DNA of 64,000 bases from the NCBI GenBank assembly GCA_021229015.1, contig CM037781.1, positions 34,268,759 to 34,332,758 of the forward strand, given 5' to 3'. The notes beneath the pieces are model-generated. The model was not told where the DNA came from, made no database searches, and worked only from the letters and a program-made list of their open reading frames with translations. Every line of letters starts with the position of its first letter. Positions within the stretch are counted from its first letter, which is position 1. Source of the DNA: Solen grandis (taxonomy: Eukaryota; Mollusca; Bivalvia; Adapedonta; Solenidae). Positions 15,781-27,560 of the stretch are shown in pieces. The translations under genes and the position numbers were made by a program.

Positions 15781-16029
15781 AGCTTGCTTGAGCATATAAT
15801 GCTCAGAATGAACTTTTATATTCATAAGATATTTGTTATTTGCAGCACTCAAGCCTCATCAATAACATTTGATTCAATGACAAGTAATTGAATGTTTAAT
15901 AAGATGTTATGGAGATCCTCTGTAAAAGTATTCAGCTGGAAAAAGGGCTTTCAGTCTTAGCAGAATACCTACCGTGATTTAAAATGTTTTTATTGAATGG
16001 TAAAAAGTTAAGACGATGCATAATCATTG

Positions 16030-16090
16030 ATGAGTGGTAAGAGCATCTGTTAAGTTACTTGGGGACTGTGGGTTTGATCCCCGGCTGCAA
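16030..16090 (+). repeat. tRNA-derived SINE remnant
   Basis: GAGTGGTAAGAGCATCTG resembles a tRNA D arm (A box), and GTGGGTTTGATCCCCGGC resembles the T arm (B box), about 40 nt apart. No full cloverleaf and no clear 3' body, so a decayed SINE head rather than a tRNA gene. Confidence 0.5.
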
Positions 16091-16103
16091 CCTGCAAAGG
16101 TAG

Positions 16104-16345
16104 TTAACCCTTTCCCTCATAGAGGAAACCATGAAAAGACCTATGCGAACAACATAAAACCAGATCAGCCTGCGAGTAACTCGCAGGCTGATCAGGTTTT
16201 ATGCTGTTCGCTGCTCCTCAGTGGTCTGGAAGTGAGGATTTTGTAATTAAATTTGGTAAGGTTTAACTGTGGTTTTCTGCAGATCAGGCTTTATGTGGTA
16301 CCTATTGAGTGCGTCAAAATGAGTCTATATGAGGGAAAGGGTTAA
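16104..16345 (+). mobile_element. piggyBac-like MITE, copy 3
   Basis: TTAA-flanked, plus orientation, with intact terminal repeats and a perfect palindromic core CTGCGAGTAACTCGCAGG. Very close to copy 1. Confidence 0.85.
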
Positions 16346-16512
16346 ATGGTACTGGTATATCTCCCTTAGTACATGAGTCCCAGTTCTCCTTGGCCTGGTG
16401 TCTAACATCCAAGACAGCGTTACTATACATCTCCACCTAACAGTATTTCTCTAGGTAGGAAGTTAAACCCAAACAAATAATCAACAATGACATTGCTTGT
16501 GTGTACTTTCAG

Positions 16513-16662
16513 GTGCGATATGTACTGGGAACAGCAGTCCTGCAGGATGAACTGGAAGTACAAATCATCACGGATGTGTCACACATCAAAATGGTTCTCC
16601 AAACCAAGTGGCCCACCATAGAACTCAAGTGGAACAATGACATTACCCCATCTATCAACTGA
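16513..16662 (+). CDS. MINDY3: MINDY-3 (FAM188A) deubiquitinase-like, last coding exon
   Basis: Begins after TACTTTCAG and stays in frame with the preceding exon (AAG|GTG). Codes for 49 residues opening VRYVLGTAVLQDELEVQIIT and ending TKWPTIELKWNNDITPSIN, then TGA at 16660-16662. The LQTKWPxIELxW ... PSxN ending is the C-terminus I recall for MINDY-3. AATAAA candidates follow in the AT-rich 3' UTR near 16883. The two exons read in the opposite sense to the Polinton and show no damage. Confidence 0.78.
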   Translation: MRYVLGTAVLQDELEVQIITDVSHIKMVLQTKWPTIELKWNNDITPSIN

Positions 16663-19316
16663 GCCAATATTTATACCAGTCAGCAATGGTGCTGAGTAGT
16701 CACAAGTTTCATGCTTGTGAGATTTACTTCTTTGACCCTTTTCCACAGTAGATTTGTATAGAGGATATTTGTGCGTTTTTGTGGAATATGCAGTTTTATT
16801 TCATTGAGTGAACTTCGAAAAGTGTGTACTCATAAGTGGTGTAACTATGGGTGAAAATCCAAATTTCAAAGTTCATGAGATAAAATAAAATATTGCATCT
16901 TCCAAGAAAAACAAACAAGTTTTCTTTATATTTTATGTTAGAAAAGTAAAATTATATTTCTTTTATTTTCAAGTTGTGAAATATCGAGTATAAATTTTTA
17001 TTTTTATTGCAATAATCCACTCAAAAGCATAAAATGAAAATTTATTACTCCATGGTAAACTAGTGAAATGGACAATCCAGTTTCAGTAAAACCTCAGTAA
17101 TAAGACCACCCTTGGGACTGCTGTCAACAGGTCTTAAGGATGAGGAGGTCTGATAAAACAGTTTCAAATTACAGAAAATATGGGAAAAGGGTCCTGTAAA
17201 TAGTGGTCTTATTTGTGAGGTGGTCTTTATATTGAGGTGGTCTTTAAAGTGAGGTGGTCTTTATGATGAGGTGGTCTTAATATGAGGTTTACTGTAAATG
17301 GATAGGTCATACCTGTGACCTTATGATGCAAACTTACCCACAAATGTTGCCATGTTGGCTTTTGTTACATATATGATAAAAAAACACGATTGTAATTCAT
17401 TCAGATAATGCAAATTTAAAAGATCATGGATTTAACCTCTCTAAATTTAAATGAATCTAATCTTTGTTTAAATAAGATTTTAGTGAATGACCTTCCCATC
17501 TAAATAAAAGTAAAGATCAGAAGAAAATGGTATTAAACCTTATTGGCCTGTGAGATATTCTGAGGCATAACTGGTTGCAAAAGTCATTTTACTGATAGAA
17601 TAAATGTGGGAAAGGGTTGAAGTAAGATAAAGTGAGCATATGTAAGTTGGAATATATTTAGCAGGTCAGAATGGACCGTCTGCCTTTGAAGGACAATATG
17701 AACATATTGGATAGGAGAGACATGTATGTGGAATGTAAGCTGACCTTTAGTTTTAGATAGTGGAAGTTTAAGGACAGGACAAAATGACTCTCAGCTGTAT
17801 GAGATCAAAATAATTCAGGAAGACAAAGTGTGATAGAAATGTGTCCATAAGAAGAAAGAAATGTTTTTAGAAAGGAAAGTTTTTTTGTTTTACAAGTCTG
17901 TCAAAATTTGTATTTATTATGTTTTGAGATTGCATTGGCTGTTGGGAGGAGGGGGAAGGGGGTATCTAGGATGCACTTTGTCCTGTTGAATCTTGGTAAG
18001 GGCTGTTATAAGTTTTCAAATTGATGAAGCTGTTTTAAGGGTATGCATCACCTTATAATGACAGCTGTGAATATTAAATGTGTTTATATGAACTGATTAA
18101 TGACAGGTTCACTGATAGCAAGCAGAAGTATAACGTCAAAATGAAAATCTGTTTCTTATTACTGCAACCCCCAATGAGGCAAGTTTTTGGGCGGAGGGTG
18201 GTGGGGGGAGGGGCTATGTAAGAAACTCTTTTTACATGTTCTTTGCTTGAAGGGTTTATGTTATTGTGCTGTTGTCTGTTTGTCTGTCCCGTCATTAATC
18301 AAAATCTAAATTGCAAAATGAGCATCACTCTACTCCTCTCTGCTGTGGTTTGAATCCCATTAGAGTCACTCAGATTTTTTTATATGAGGAAGCCTTTTAG
18401 CTGGCTTGTGGTAGGTTGATGGTTCTACCTTGGTATTTCTGTGTTCTTGAGTTCCTCCTGTCTTTGTAATCAGCTAGGTAATCATATATGACTGAAATAC
18501 TGTAGTGCTACAGCAACAGTTGACTCTTAACACAATAAAAATATGTCCATGCCACATCTTCCACATTTTCAAAGTGATTTCAATGTAAAACTGTTCAAAC
18601 TCCTCCAATAGTGTTGCAGTCAGTCTTTGTATTTGAAGATTGTATTATACATGCAACTCCTTCTACAATTTGGAAGAGATTTGGATGGAAATTTAGGCAT
18701 ATTTAACACATAAATCTTGGATTTAAAGTTATGAATGCCCCTTTGGTCTTACCTGCTTTGCGGCGCTCATGTTTACATGGTGGCAAATTGCAAATTCATG
18801 TAAATATGTCAACTCCTCAAAGTTTTTGTTACATTTAACACAAAATACCCCAATTGTTAGTACTTATACTAAGAATTACAAACTTGTCCTGTATTTCCAT
18901 CAGGATGCCTCAGTTCAGTCAGGGTCTCCCTCAAGCTGAAGTAAGCTTGATGTTGCTATATGACTGTAATACTGTCACTGCAGAGGTGAAATCCAAAACA
19001 ACAAAAATTGTACTCTGAAAGGTCAATAGTCCTGACTTGTGTCACCTGCTGTATGCAGAGGATCATTTTCCATCATCTGTCCGACTCACATTTTCTGCTC
19101 GCTTCAGCAGGTGACACACTCTTTATATTTTTTTGTTAAATATTGTAGCTGCAATAGCTGAAACATTCATATTTTATAAAATGCACAATTTTTTTTTGTC
19201 CCAGTAGGGTTTTCTTTCACCTGAGACAGATTTAGCTTCATTTCACAACACACACCCATACCTCTGTAGAATGGTTGTGACTTTGTATGTTACGGATGAA
19301 AAGGTTATAACCTATT
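16663..19316. other. 3' UTR and intergenic DNA, no gene seen
   Basis: AT-rich. Contains degenerate tandem GAGGTGGTCTTTA repeats (about 17210-17290) and a decayed SINE tail near 18340-18520 (GAGGAAGCCTTTTAGCTGGC, GGTAGGTTGATGGTTCTACC) matching the better copies at 26880 and 59490. No credible coding frame. Confidence 0.6.
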
Positions 19317-19317
19317 G

Positions 19318-19485
19318 TAACTAGCAGGCTGATCAGGTTTTATGTTGTTTGCTGCTCCTCAGTGGTCTGAAATGAGGATTTTGTAAATGAATTTGGTAAG
19401 TTTTAACTGTGGTTTTCTACAGATCAGGCTTTAAGTGATACCTATTGAGGCCGTCAAAATGAGTCTATATGAGGGCATGGGTTAA
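19318..19485 (+). mobile_element. piggyBac-like MITE, 5'-truncated copy 4
   Basis: Starts inside the palindromic core (CTAGCAGGCTGATCAGG) and runs to a diverged right end (GAGGGCATGGGTTAA). More mutated than the other copies, so an older insertion. Confidence 0.75.
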
Positions 19486-19712
19486 ACTTTAACTGTATTC
19501 CCCTTTGTAAACCTTAGCTATATTTTTTCTTACATGAAACAGCACATAGCAAATAATCTTGTTTAAGTCAAACCAGTGCAAAATAAACAAATGCCAAATT
19601 GTTTAAATATTTTTTATTTTGAACTAAAATGCACATCTAAGATTCTGTTAAAGTAACTGTGATTTAGGATATTTTGTGGTTGTTTTAAATTCCATTCAGT
19701 ACACTCTAAATT

Positions 19713-19952
19713 AGTCCCCTACTGGTGTTTACACCAGAGGAGACTATAGGTTTGCCCTCTGTCTGTCCGTCTTGGTGTCCGTAAATTGGGATCCCGCGAG
19801 AACTTAAAATCTGTTTTAAGATAATATTATGAAACTTGGTATATGAATAGATGACAGTATGGAGATTCTGCATGTCACTTTGTTTTTTTCTTGGACCAAA
19901 GTTCTGGATGCTATGGTAATGGAAAAATTATGCACTTCACTGGTAGGGGACT
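19713..19952 (+). mobile_element. MITE-like element with 15-bp inverted ends
   Basis: AGTCCCCTACTGGTG at 19713-19727 and CACTGGTAGGGGACT at 19938-19952 are near-perfect inverted repeats about 240 bp apart. The interior (CCCTCTGTCTGTCCG, then TGAAACTTGGTAT) resembles a dispersed invertebrate repeat. No coding capacity. Confidence 0.6.
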
Positions 19953-20389
19953 CATGTGTTGCGCACAGCACCAGTTACATGTTATTCTGAATGTTTGTTT
20001 CACCATTTGCTTGTTTAAGGATAATAGATAAGCATGCAGTTGATTTGTTATTTATTTGTTTGAATGACTGAATTGTATAAACGTGTTGTTCTCTTCATAA
20101 CGGTAAATTTGACAACAGATGTTTATACTGTAATATACTCTGACTATGAATCATGTCTTCCCCTGTTTCTCTTACTGAACTAGGACATACGTATATAGAG
20201 ACAGCGTCGGATACCCATGACTGCCTGTTACATCTGTCAGCCTTGGGATACTTGGCTAGCACTTTATTGTTATATGGATATTCATGAGAGGTACATCAAC
20301 CAATCATAATGCTGCTTACACAAATGAGTACTCTTCAGTTAGGACTCTAAAATCTGTAAGTCAGTAAAGGTTTGTCTAAGTGCCGAAAG

Positions 20390-21234
20390 TACAGTGGTCA
20401 CGTGATTCTTCAAGGTCGGACGGGATCTGCAAAAAAAACTGGAAGAATCGTCGTATTCGAGGAATCATTTATGTGTCAAAATTCAATACATTTACATTTG
20501 TTGATACCTTAACGTCATCTTTTCATTAGTTATTTTGTTATATTTAGCTTTAAATAATACTTTATAAACATAATATATGTTTAAAAGTACAAAAATAACA
20601 CGATCAGCTTTCATTGTGAGAATTAAGTCAGATATAAGATCTTTTTTTTACAGATTATATACTGAAACCCTTTGTTTTAGTTTGTGTATATGGCGGTGTT
20701 GTGCATTTTTTACATTCTTGTAATTAACACTTATACCGTGGTTCTTCAAATTAATGATTACAGAGAAAAAGAACAACACACAAACAAAATCAGTTTCTTA
20801 AATGACAAATGATTAATCATGCAGACCCATCACAGTTTGTTACATGATCAGTAGGTGCAAAAATACTTTCTTCATGGCCGTGTTGATATAACGATTCACC
20901 TATGTACTCTAAGGAGGTTTGACAATGTGTGAAAACAAAAAAAAAACATCTAGAGCAAGGTGTTAATTACAGGTGGTCATAGGGCCGGAGTATGGTTGTC
21001 AAGGAGATATAGGTAGGTTTTGATACCGATTTCGAGGAATCGCATAGAAATAATATAGGATATTCTATCAAGGGACCACGAACGGAGCGCGAGGAATCCG
21101 AAATTGAATGTTTGAAGAATCGCCCATAAATATATATAGAATAAGAAGGGCTAAATCAAGGGACCGGACTTGTAGCTCGAGCCATCGCCGGTATTCAATG
21201 AATCTCCACATTGAGAAATCGCGTGACCACTGTA
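20390..21234. mobile_element. Non-autonomous DNA element with TACAGTGGTCACG ends
   Basis: TACAGTGGTCACGTGATTC at 20390 and its inverse GAATCGCGTGACCACTGTA-like end at 21216-21234 form inverted termini, with TA at each edge that could be the target duplication. The interior repeats GAGGAATC / GAAGAATC several times. No transposase frame; the apparent open frame at its right end is spurious. Confidence 0.55.
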
Positions 21235-21980
21235 TGAGAGTTTCTATTAATCCAAAATTCTCACTTCCTAGTGGGGCTGCGAATAGTGACGCGGCTTTTC
21301 AAATAATCGATAATGAGCAAATGCTAACTAATAATCCCACAGGCAATGTATTGTGCAACAGAATTAGTGCTCGTGGGTTTCCGACGCTGATACAGAGAGA
21401 GAAATCTGGTATAATGTGCTGAATTCCACCCCCACCACCTTTCCTTCACCAAACACTCAATATTTGAAGGGTAGATAATGGTACCCTTGTGAAACTGGGA
21501 ATAATTTACCATAGCCAGTAAAGGTATATTGGAATGTCCTTGAACTTGGTAGGGTCAACCACTGTTATGAATAGGATTTTTTGCTTTAAAGAAAATGGCA
21601 CTGATAGCAGTAAGGGAGGTTGTATTGTGAAATACATTATCATATACTTTTTATATGAGTGTTGTAATATTTTAAATGGTAGATTTAGTTTTGGTGCCAA
21701 AAAATATTTTCTTAGAATTTTTTTTTTTTTTTCAACTTTTCAAGAGTTAATTTTGCATATACCTGATTTTACGCAAAACATATAAAATCAAAATTCAGTC
21801 TGCATCAGAATTGTTTCCTGTTGCCTGTTATGATATTTTCTAGCTTCTCAGCTGCTTGTGATGAGTATTCTAGTAATATACAGTGTAATTCCATTACTAA
21901 GGACTATATAAATCTGTTACCTCATGAATATTCATGTACATATTTTTTAACTTAATGAATATTAATTAGTTCACTGATCT

Positions 21981-22222
21981 TTAACCCTTTCCCTCATAGA
22001 GGAATCCATGAAAAGACCTATGCGAACAACATAAAACCAGATCAGCCTGCAAGTAACTCGCAGGCTGATCAGGTTTTATGTTGTTCGCTGCTCCTCAGTA
22101 GTCTGGAAATGAGGACTTTATAATTAAATTTGGTAAGGTTTAACTGTGGTTTTCTGCAGATCAGGCTTTATGTGGTACCTATTGTGTGCATCAAAATGAG
22201 TCTATATGAGGGAAAGGGTTAA
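21981..22222 (+). mobile_element. piggyBac-like MITE, copy 5
   Basis: TTAA-flanked plus-orientation copy with terminal CCCTTTCCCTCATA / TATGAGGGAAAGGG and core CTGCAAGTAACTCGCAGG. Confidence 0.85.
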
Positions 22223-22328
22223 ATAGTATCCGGAACTGTTACATGTATAAGAAAAACATCAAGTAATGGCCACAATTAAATCTGTATTGTTTCACTTCAT
22301 TTATGTTGAGGATATTCTTGAAAAAACA

Positions 22329-22570
22329 TTAACCCTGTCCCTCATATAGACTCATTTTGACACACTCAATAGGTACCACATAAAGCCTGATCTGCAGAAA
22401 ACCACAATTAAACCTTACCAAATTTAATTATAAATTCCTTATTTCCAGACCACTGAGGAGCAGCACACAGCATAAAACTTGATCAGCCTGCGAGTTACTC
22501 GCAGGCTGATCTGGTTTTATGTTGTTCGCATAGGTCTTTTCATGGTTTCCATTATGAGGGAAAGGGTTAA
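22329..22570 (-). mobile_element. piggyBac-like MITE, copy 6
   Basis: Inverted copy 107 bp after copy 5. One terminal base differs (CCCTGTCCC). Copies 5 and 6 therefore form a head-to-head pair, as copies 1 and 2 do. Confidence 0.85.
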
Positions 22571-25265
22571 TGAGTGCCAATGAATTTATCTTTTTTATAG
22601 GTTGCATGTTTAAGTGAAAAAATGCTATAAAGGTATTGCAATATCTCTATTATCATTTTCGTCAACATTATTTCTTTTGTTATTTTTGTCTACCTCTGTA
22701 TGCAATAACTATTCATATATCACGATTTATAGCAATAGGAATATATTTCATTTCCAAACAACTTAGGGTTAGAATGAAAAGTATTTATATCAAATTTGTA
22801 ATTTAATTAACTAGTTTTGGAGTTGATATTCATTGATAAAACAACAGAAATGTGTGCCACACAAAAATTAATGCTTTAACTATGTCAAATGCTTGTACAG
22901 ATGAAAAGATGATTAAATGTCACATTACACAATACATCACATAGAATAATAACATACAAGAATAACTATGACCAGTCTTAGTCAAAGAAAATTACTGAAT
23001 TGTATTCTTTCTTAACATTTTTTTGGGGTTCCTTTATGTCATGCATACAGAATGGAATTTAAGCGTATTTAAAGTGTGTGAATGTTTCAAAAACACTCAT
23101 TAGGCAATGTATCTGCTACATAGAAGAGTGTGTAATAATATAGCTTATTTCTGAACTTTAGCTTTCCTCTATGAATAGCTACTTTTGAATTGTTATGAAT
23201 GTATATTCTCTTTTTAGCTCGACTATTTGAAGAATATGAGAGCTATTATAGTCGCCCTTGCGTCGGTGTCGGCATTGGCGTTGCAGCTTTTGGTTAAAGT
23301 TTCGCATGCAAGTTACTATCAACCTTATATCTCAATAACCATTTATGGTATTGACTTGAAAGTTTATAAATATGTTCAGGGGCATCAGAAAACTAAAGAG
23401 GATAACTTTTGGACTGAATTTTATGCAAATTATGGCCCTTTTCTTGCTTGGATTTTTGGTTAAAGTTTTGCATGCACAGTGTTATTGTGCTTATGTCTCA
23501 GTAACTAGGCTTGGGATTGATTTTAGACATCATAAAAATATTAAGGGGTATCAGACTATCAAGGTATATCATTTTGACTATTATTATGTACAGGGTATGT
23601 GAAGGGCAAGAATTGAAATAGATTTCATTTGATTTACCAACAAGCATTTTGAAAAGTCGAGCGTGCTGTCCTCTGACAGCTCTTGTTGTTTTTGTACACA
23701 GCTTCTTTTGAATGAAGACTTTAAATATATTCCCTTTTGAACAGTTTTCTTTGTAATATTTGTTTAAAGTGATCTATGAATACAGCTTTTTTTAACTTTT
23801 ATCAAGCTTAGGTAATAAACAATGATTCTGAATACAGATTTCCTTTACATTATCTATGGAAATGGTATATAATTTTTCAACACTGTCAATGAGTACAGAT
23901 TTCCTTTACATGGGCTATGAATACAGCTTCAGTCTCTGAGTACAGATTTCCTTTACATGGGCTATGAATACAGCTTCAGTCTATGAGTACAGCTTTCTTT
24001 TACATGGGCTATGAATACAGCTTCAGTCACTGAGTACAGATTTCCTTTACATGGGCTATAATAACAGCTTTATTTGAAAGTGATCTATAAATACAGCTGC
24101 TATTTTAAGAAGTCTTCACTGAGAATATATCTTTTCATGGTCTTCAGCTTTGAACGCAGCTGCCTTATGGGCTTAGGCTATGAAATAAAGCTTCTTGTCA
24201 ATTTATTATGAATACAGCATCCTTCCACTTAAGGCATTAAACCTATAATACAGTTACATAGAGGAATGAATATTCTTACATTGGCCACAAATACAACTTA
24301 ACTTTCTTTTAACTTTGCTTATGAATGCTGATGAATACAGTTGTGTTTTAATTTTTTTTTAATGCATTTTAATCAGAGAGATTGTCCCAGGTGTTGAAAA
24401 AAAAAAAGTTTTTAATTAACTCATTGTTTAAGTATGATACTAGATGTTATAACGTAATTAGGAAAAAGTCAGTGAATTGTATATCGTGTTACCTATCATG
24501 CCATAATAAATTTGTCTGCAGTTATATATCAGTGTTTTTTTTGTTTAGTTTTTCATTTTCTCCTTAAAATCTCCTTAATAAGGCAAGATTTTGGAACTAC
24601 TTTTTAATCACGTCTGCTGCTTGGCACTTGGTAAAAAAGGGTTGCTATGGGAACTCGGGAGTACTCAATACTGTTTTTTTACACAGGAACTTGTCTCCCG
24701 TTTGTCGGTGCTATATGCCGAGCTCATATAAAAAGGAGTCTATTTGCAAAATGAGCTAGGGTATCGCACCCGGACTCACTTGTCTCCTCCTATACTGTCG
24801 CTTCAGCAAACAGAGTGTTATCCTTCACTGAAAGTCCAATTATGGCCATAGATTGCAATAGAAGATGAATATCTGAAGGTGAAATAGTTCCATAGTTTAA
24901 CCCTTAACTGCCATGGATATTCCTGTACAAATGTATTGAATTGTGCTCTAATGAATACAGTAGATATTCTCAAAAAAGAAGGTCCTGGTGATAGTTAATT
25001 TACTTTTTATATGAAACAAAGATTTTTATTTTATCATGTATTGTGTAGAATAGTGCATGAGGAAACAAAGGAGACACTGAACAGATGGTCTGGTCTGCCA
25101 AGGCATTAAAACGTGTCTATCTGAGGTACTATTAGGGTTAAAGTCATTCTTGACATATTTACAAACTATTATACTGTCCAACCCATGCAAACTTCCTCGG
25201 AGATTTCCTGAAATAGGCAAAGGTTTTTTATCCGCGGCGTGGGATATGGTAATAGTCTCCGTCCA
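22571..25265. other. Intergenic DNA with dispersed repeat and minisatellite, no gene
   Basis: About 23215-23660 is a dispersed repeat (GCTCGACTATTTGAAGAATA, GTCGGTGTCGGCATTGGCG) whose open frame mimics a signal peptide. About 23880-24060 is an imperfect minisatellite built on GAGTACAGATTTCCTTTACA / TGGGCTATGAATACAGCTTC, with decayed copies to 24330. Nothing else is recognisable. Confidence 0.6.
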
Positions 25266-26360
25266 TCCGACATTTTTGTCCGGAGCATAACTCAAAAAGT
25301 ATTTGAGGTATCAGCTTGATACTTTATAGATGAATAGTCTCATTGAGGAGGAGTGCAGTGCACAAGAATGATAACTCTGCTATTAATAAATTTTGAGTTA
25401 TTGCCTTTTGATATTTTTCAGACTTAATTTTTGTTTGGAGCATACGTCAAAATGTATTTGAGGTATCAACTTGAAACTTCATAGGTTGATAGATCTTATA
25501 GAGGGAAAGTGCAGTGCATAAGAATGATAACTCTTATCATTCATAATTTTTTAATTAAAGCCCTTTGTTATTTTTCAAACTTAATTTTTGTCCGGAGCAT
25601 AACCTGAAAAGTGTTTGAGGTATCAACTTGATACTTCAAAGTTGGATAGATCTTATTGAGGAGGAGTGCAATGCACAAGAATGATAACCCTACCATTCAT
25701 AATTTTTGAGTTATTGCCCTTTGATATTTTCAGGCTTAATTTTTGTCTGGAGCATAACTCTAAAAGTATTTAAGATATCAACATGATACTTCATAGGTGG
25801 AAAGATCTTATAGAGGTGACGTGCAGTACATGAGAATTTCATAATTTTTTAGTTCTTGCCCTTTGTTATTTTTCAAACTTAATTTTTGTCCGGAGCAAAA
25901 TTTGAAAAGCATTTTAGATATGAATATGATACTTTATAGGTGGATAGATCTTATAGAGGAAAAGTGCAGTGCACAAGAATGATAACTCTGCCTTTCATAA
26001 TTTTTGAGTTACTACCCTGTGTTATTTTTCAGATTTTTTTTTTATCTGGAGCATAAGTCAAAAAGTATTTGAGGTATCAACTTGAAACTTCATAGGCGGA
26101 TAGATCTCATTGAGGGGGAGTGAAGAGCACAAGAATGATAACTCTACCTTTCATATTTTTTTAGCCATTGCCTTTTGTTATTTTTCAGACTTAATTATTG
26201 TGCGGAGCATAACCTGAATTTTTTTTGAGGTATTAACTTGATACTTCATAGGTGAATAGATCTCATGGAGGAGGACTGCAGTGCACAAGAATGATAAATC
26301 TACCATTCATAATTTTTTAGTTATTGCCCCTTCTTATTTTTCAGGTTTAATTTTTGTCAC
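25266..26360 (+). repeat. Tandem satellite, about 155-bp unit, seven copies
   Basis: Units begin near TTTTTGTCCGGAGCATAAC at 25272, 25429, 25587, 25741, 25884, 26040 and 26195. Each contains GAGGTATCAACTTGATACTT, TAGATCTTATAGAGG and GTGCAGTGCACAAGAATGAT. Divergence between units is moderate. The array ends in TTTTTGTCACAGTGACC. Confidence 0.75.
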
Positions 26361-26554
26361 AGTGACCTTGACATTTAACCTAAAATAGGGGAATTAGTAG
26401 ATCTTCATATGGGTTTCATATCTAAATTCACTCTTCATTACCAAAAATTTCTTTTAAAAGTGAAATTTTCTACTCTCCAACATCTCTTCTAAAGAGCAAG
26501 CATTTGGTGAGAGATGGTCATGTTAACATGGCTCTTATTTGTTTTTGTTTTTGT

Positions 26555-26780
26555 TTGGTTTAAAGTCCCACCGACAGTATTTCAGTCATTTGGAGATGAT
26601 GTCTTATTTGAGACATATATATAGTGCTGCCACACCAGTATCACGCCGTAGACATGTGGCTTGATACCACACCCAATCACATTATCCTGGCACTGGGCCA
26701 ACCAGTCCTGCAACTACCATTATATGCTGAGCGCCAAGTAAGGAAAATATAAAAAGACCATTTTTATAGACTTTGGTATG
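26555..26780 (+). repeat. Dispersed repeat, copy 1
   Basis: Marked by CCCACCGACAGTATTTCAG, GTATCACGCCGTAGACATG and CCTGGCACTGGGCCAACCAG. Related copies or fragments occur at 33630-33660, 35605-35830, 44335-44430 (inverted), 61370-61505 (inverted) and 62395-62430. Probably a non-autonomous element; ends not defined. Confidence 0.6.
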
Positions 26781-26876
26781 TAGCGGCGAAAAAGGCGAGT
26801 TAACACGATTTCTTCACCATTGTACACAACGATAATCTACGTATATGTGGATAACTGGCCCCTTTTAGCGTATGGG

Positions 26877-27128
26877 GCTGCCGTGGCCATGCGGTTACAG
26901 TCGTGGACTACAAATCTCTCAGCCCCTCACTGCTGTGGGTTCGAATCCCGGTAGGGACTTCGGATTTTTCATGTGAGGAAGCCTCCAGCTGGCTTGCGGT
27001 AGGTCGGTGGTTCTACCCGGGTACCTCTGTGTACTCGGGGTCTTCCTCCACCTGTAATTAGCTGGATGTCGCTATATGATTGAAATACTATCGCAGCGAC
27101 GGTAAACCCCAATGCAACAACAACAACC
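26877..27128 (+). repeat. tRNA-derived SINE with AAC tail
   Basis: The head has an A box (CCGTGGCCATGCGGTTACAG) and B box (GTGGGTTCGAATCCCGG). The body has GAAGCCTCCAGCTGGCTTGC and TGTAATTAGCTGGATGTCGC, ending CAACAACAACAAC. The same family is inverted at 59486-59735 and fragmentary at 18340-18520 and 37105-37205. Confidence 0.8.
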
Positions 27129-27289
27129 TTTTAGCGTATGCTCTATAACCGAGAGGTCATGAGTTTGAATATGGACACAAAATACCAAAGTAAAAACAAA
27201 GATGCTAGTATAGCTCTCATACATGGCGCATTGTATGTACGATTATTCGTTAAAGTTGTCAGGGTTATGGGCATTTGTTTTTGAAAAAT

Positions 27290-27560
27290 ATGGAAGTTTA
27301 TGCTTAGGACGCACATAACTCTGAAAATATTTGCACTACAGACTTGAAATATCATGGATATATTATTCAGGGCATAAACTTGTGCACCTGGGTATTTTTA
27401 TCGAACCTTCGAGAAAGTTGACAGAATTATGGACCTTTATTTTTGAAAAAAATAGAATTTTATGCTTGTGACGCACATAACTCCGAAAGTAGTTGTACTA
27501 CAGACTTGAAACTTCACGAATATATTACTCAGGACATGAAATTGTGCACCTGAGTATTTT
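27290..27560 (+). repeat. Two-copy tandem repeat (GACGCACATAACTCYGAAA)
   Basis: Two units of about 180 bp carry GACGCACATAACTC, CACTACAGACTTGAAA / TACTACAGACTTGAAAC and TTGTGCACCTG. Distantly similar in style to the 155-bp satellite upstream. Confidence 0.5.

Larger units (their letters stand above)
14646..16512 (+). other. Last intron of the MINDY-3-like gene, filled with repeats
   Basis: Begins GTGACA and ends TGTACTTTCAG. It contains three full copies of the TTAA-flanked MITE family (14813-15054 and 16104-16345 plus orientation, 15219-15460 minus), a 310-bp element with 11-bp direct flanks, and a tRNA-like SINE remnant. Confidence 0.65.

Noticed and set aside
21108..21422. 104-codon plus-strand frame
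   Set aside because: It straddles the right end of the inverted-terminal element at 20390-21234 and has no motif.
23227..23602. Two short frames with a signal-peptide-like start
   Set aside because: The stretch is a dispersed repeat (GTCGGTGTCGGCATTGGCG); the two frames translate related repeat halves.
25266..26360. CRISPR-like array
   Set aside because: Units are tandem without unique spacers, in a eukaryotic genome; it is a satellite.
26877..27128. tRNA gene
   Set aside because: A and B boxes are good, but no acceptor stem closes, and the tail and second copy at 59486 show it is a SINE.
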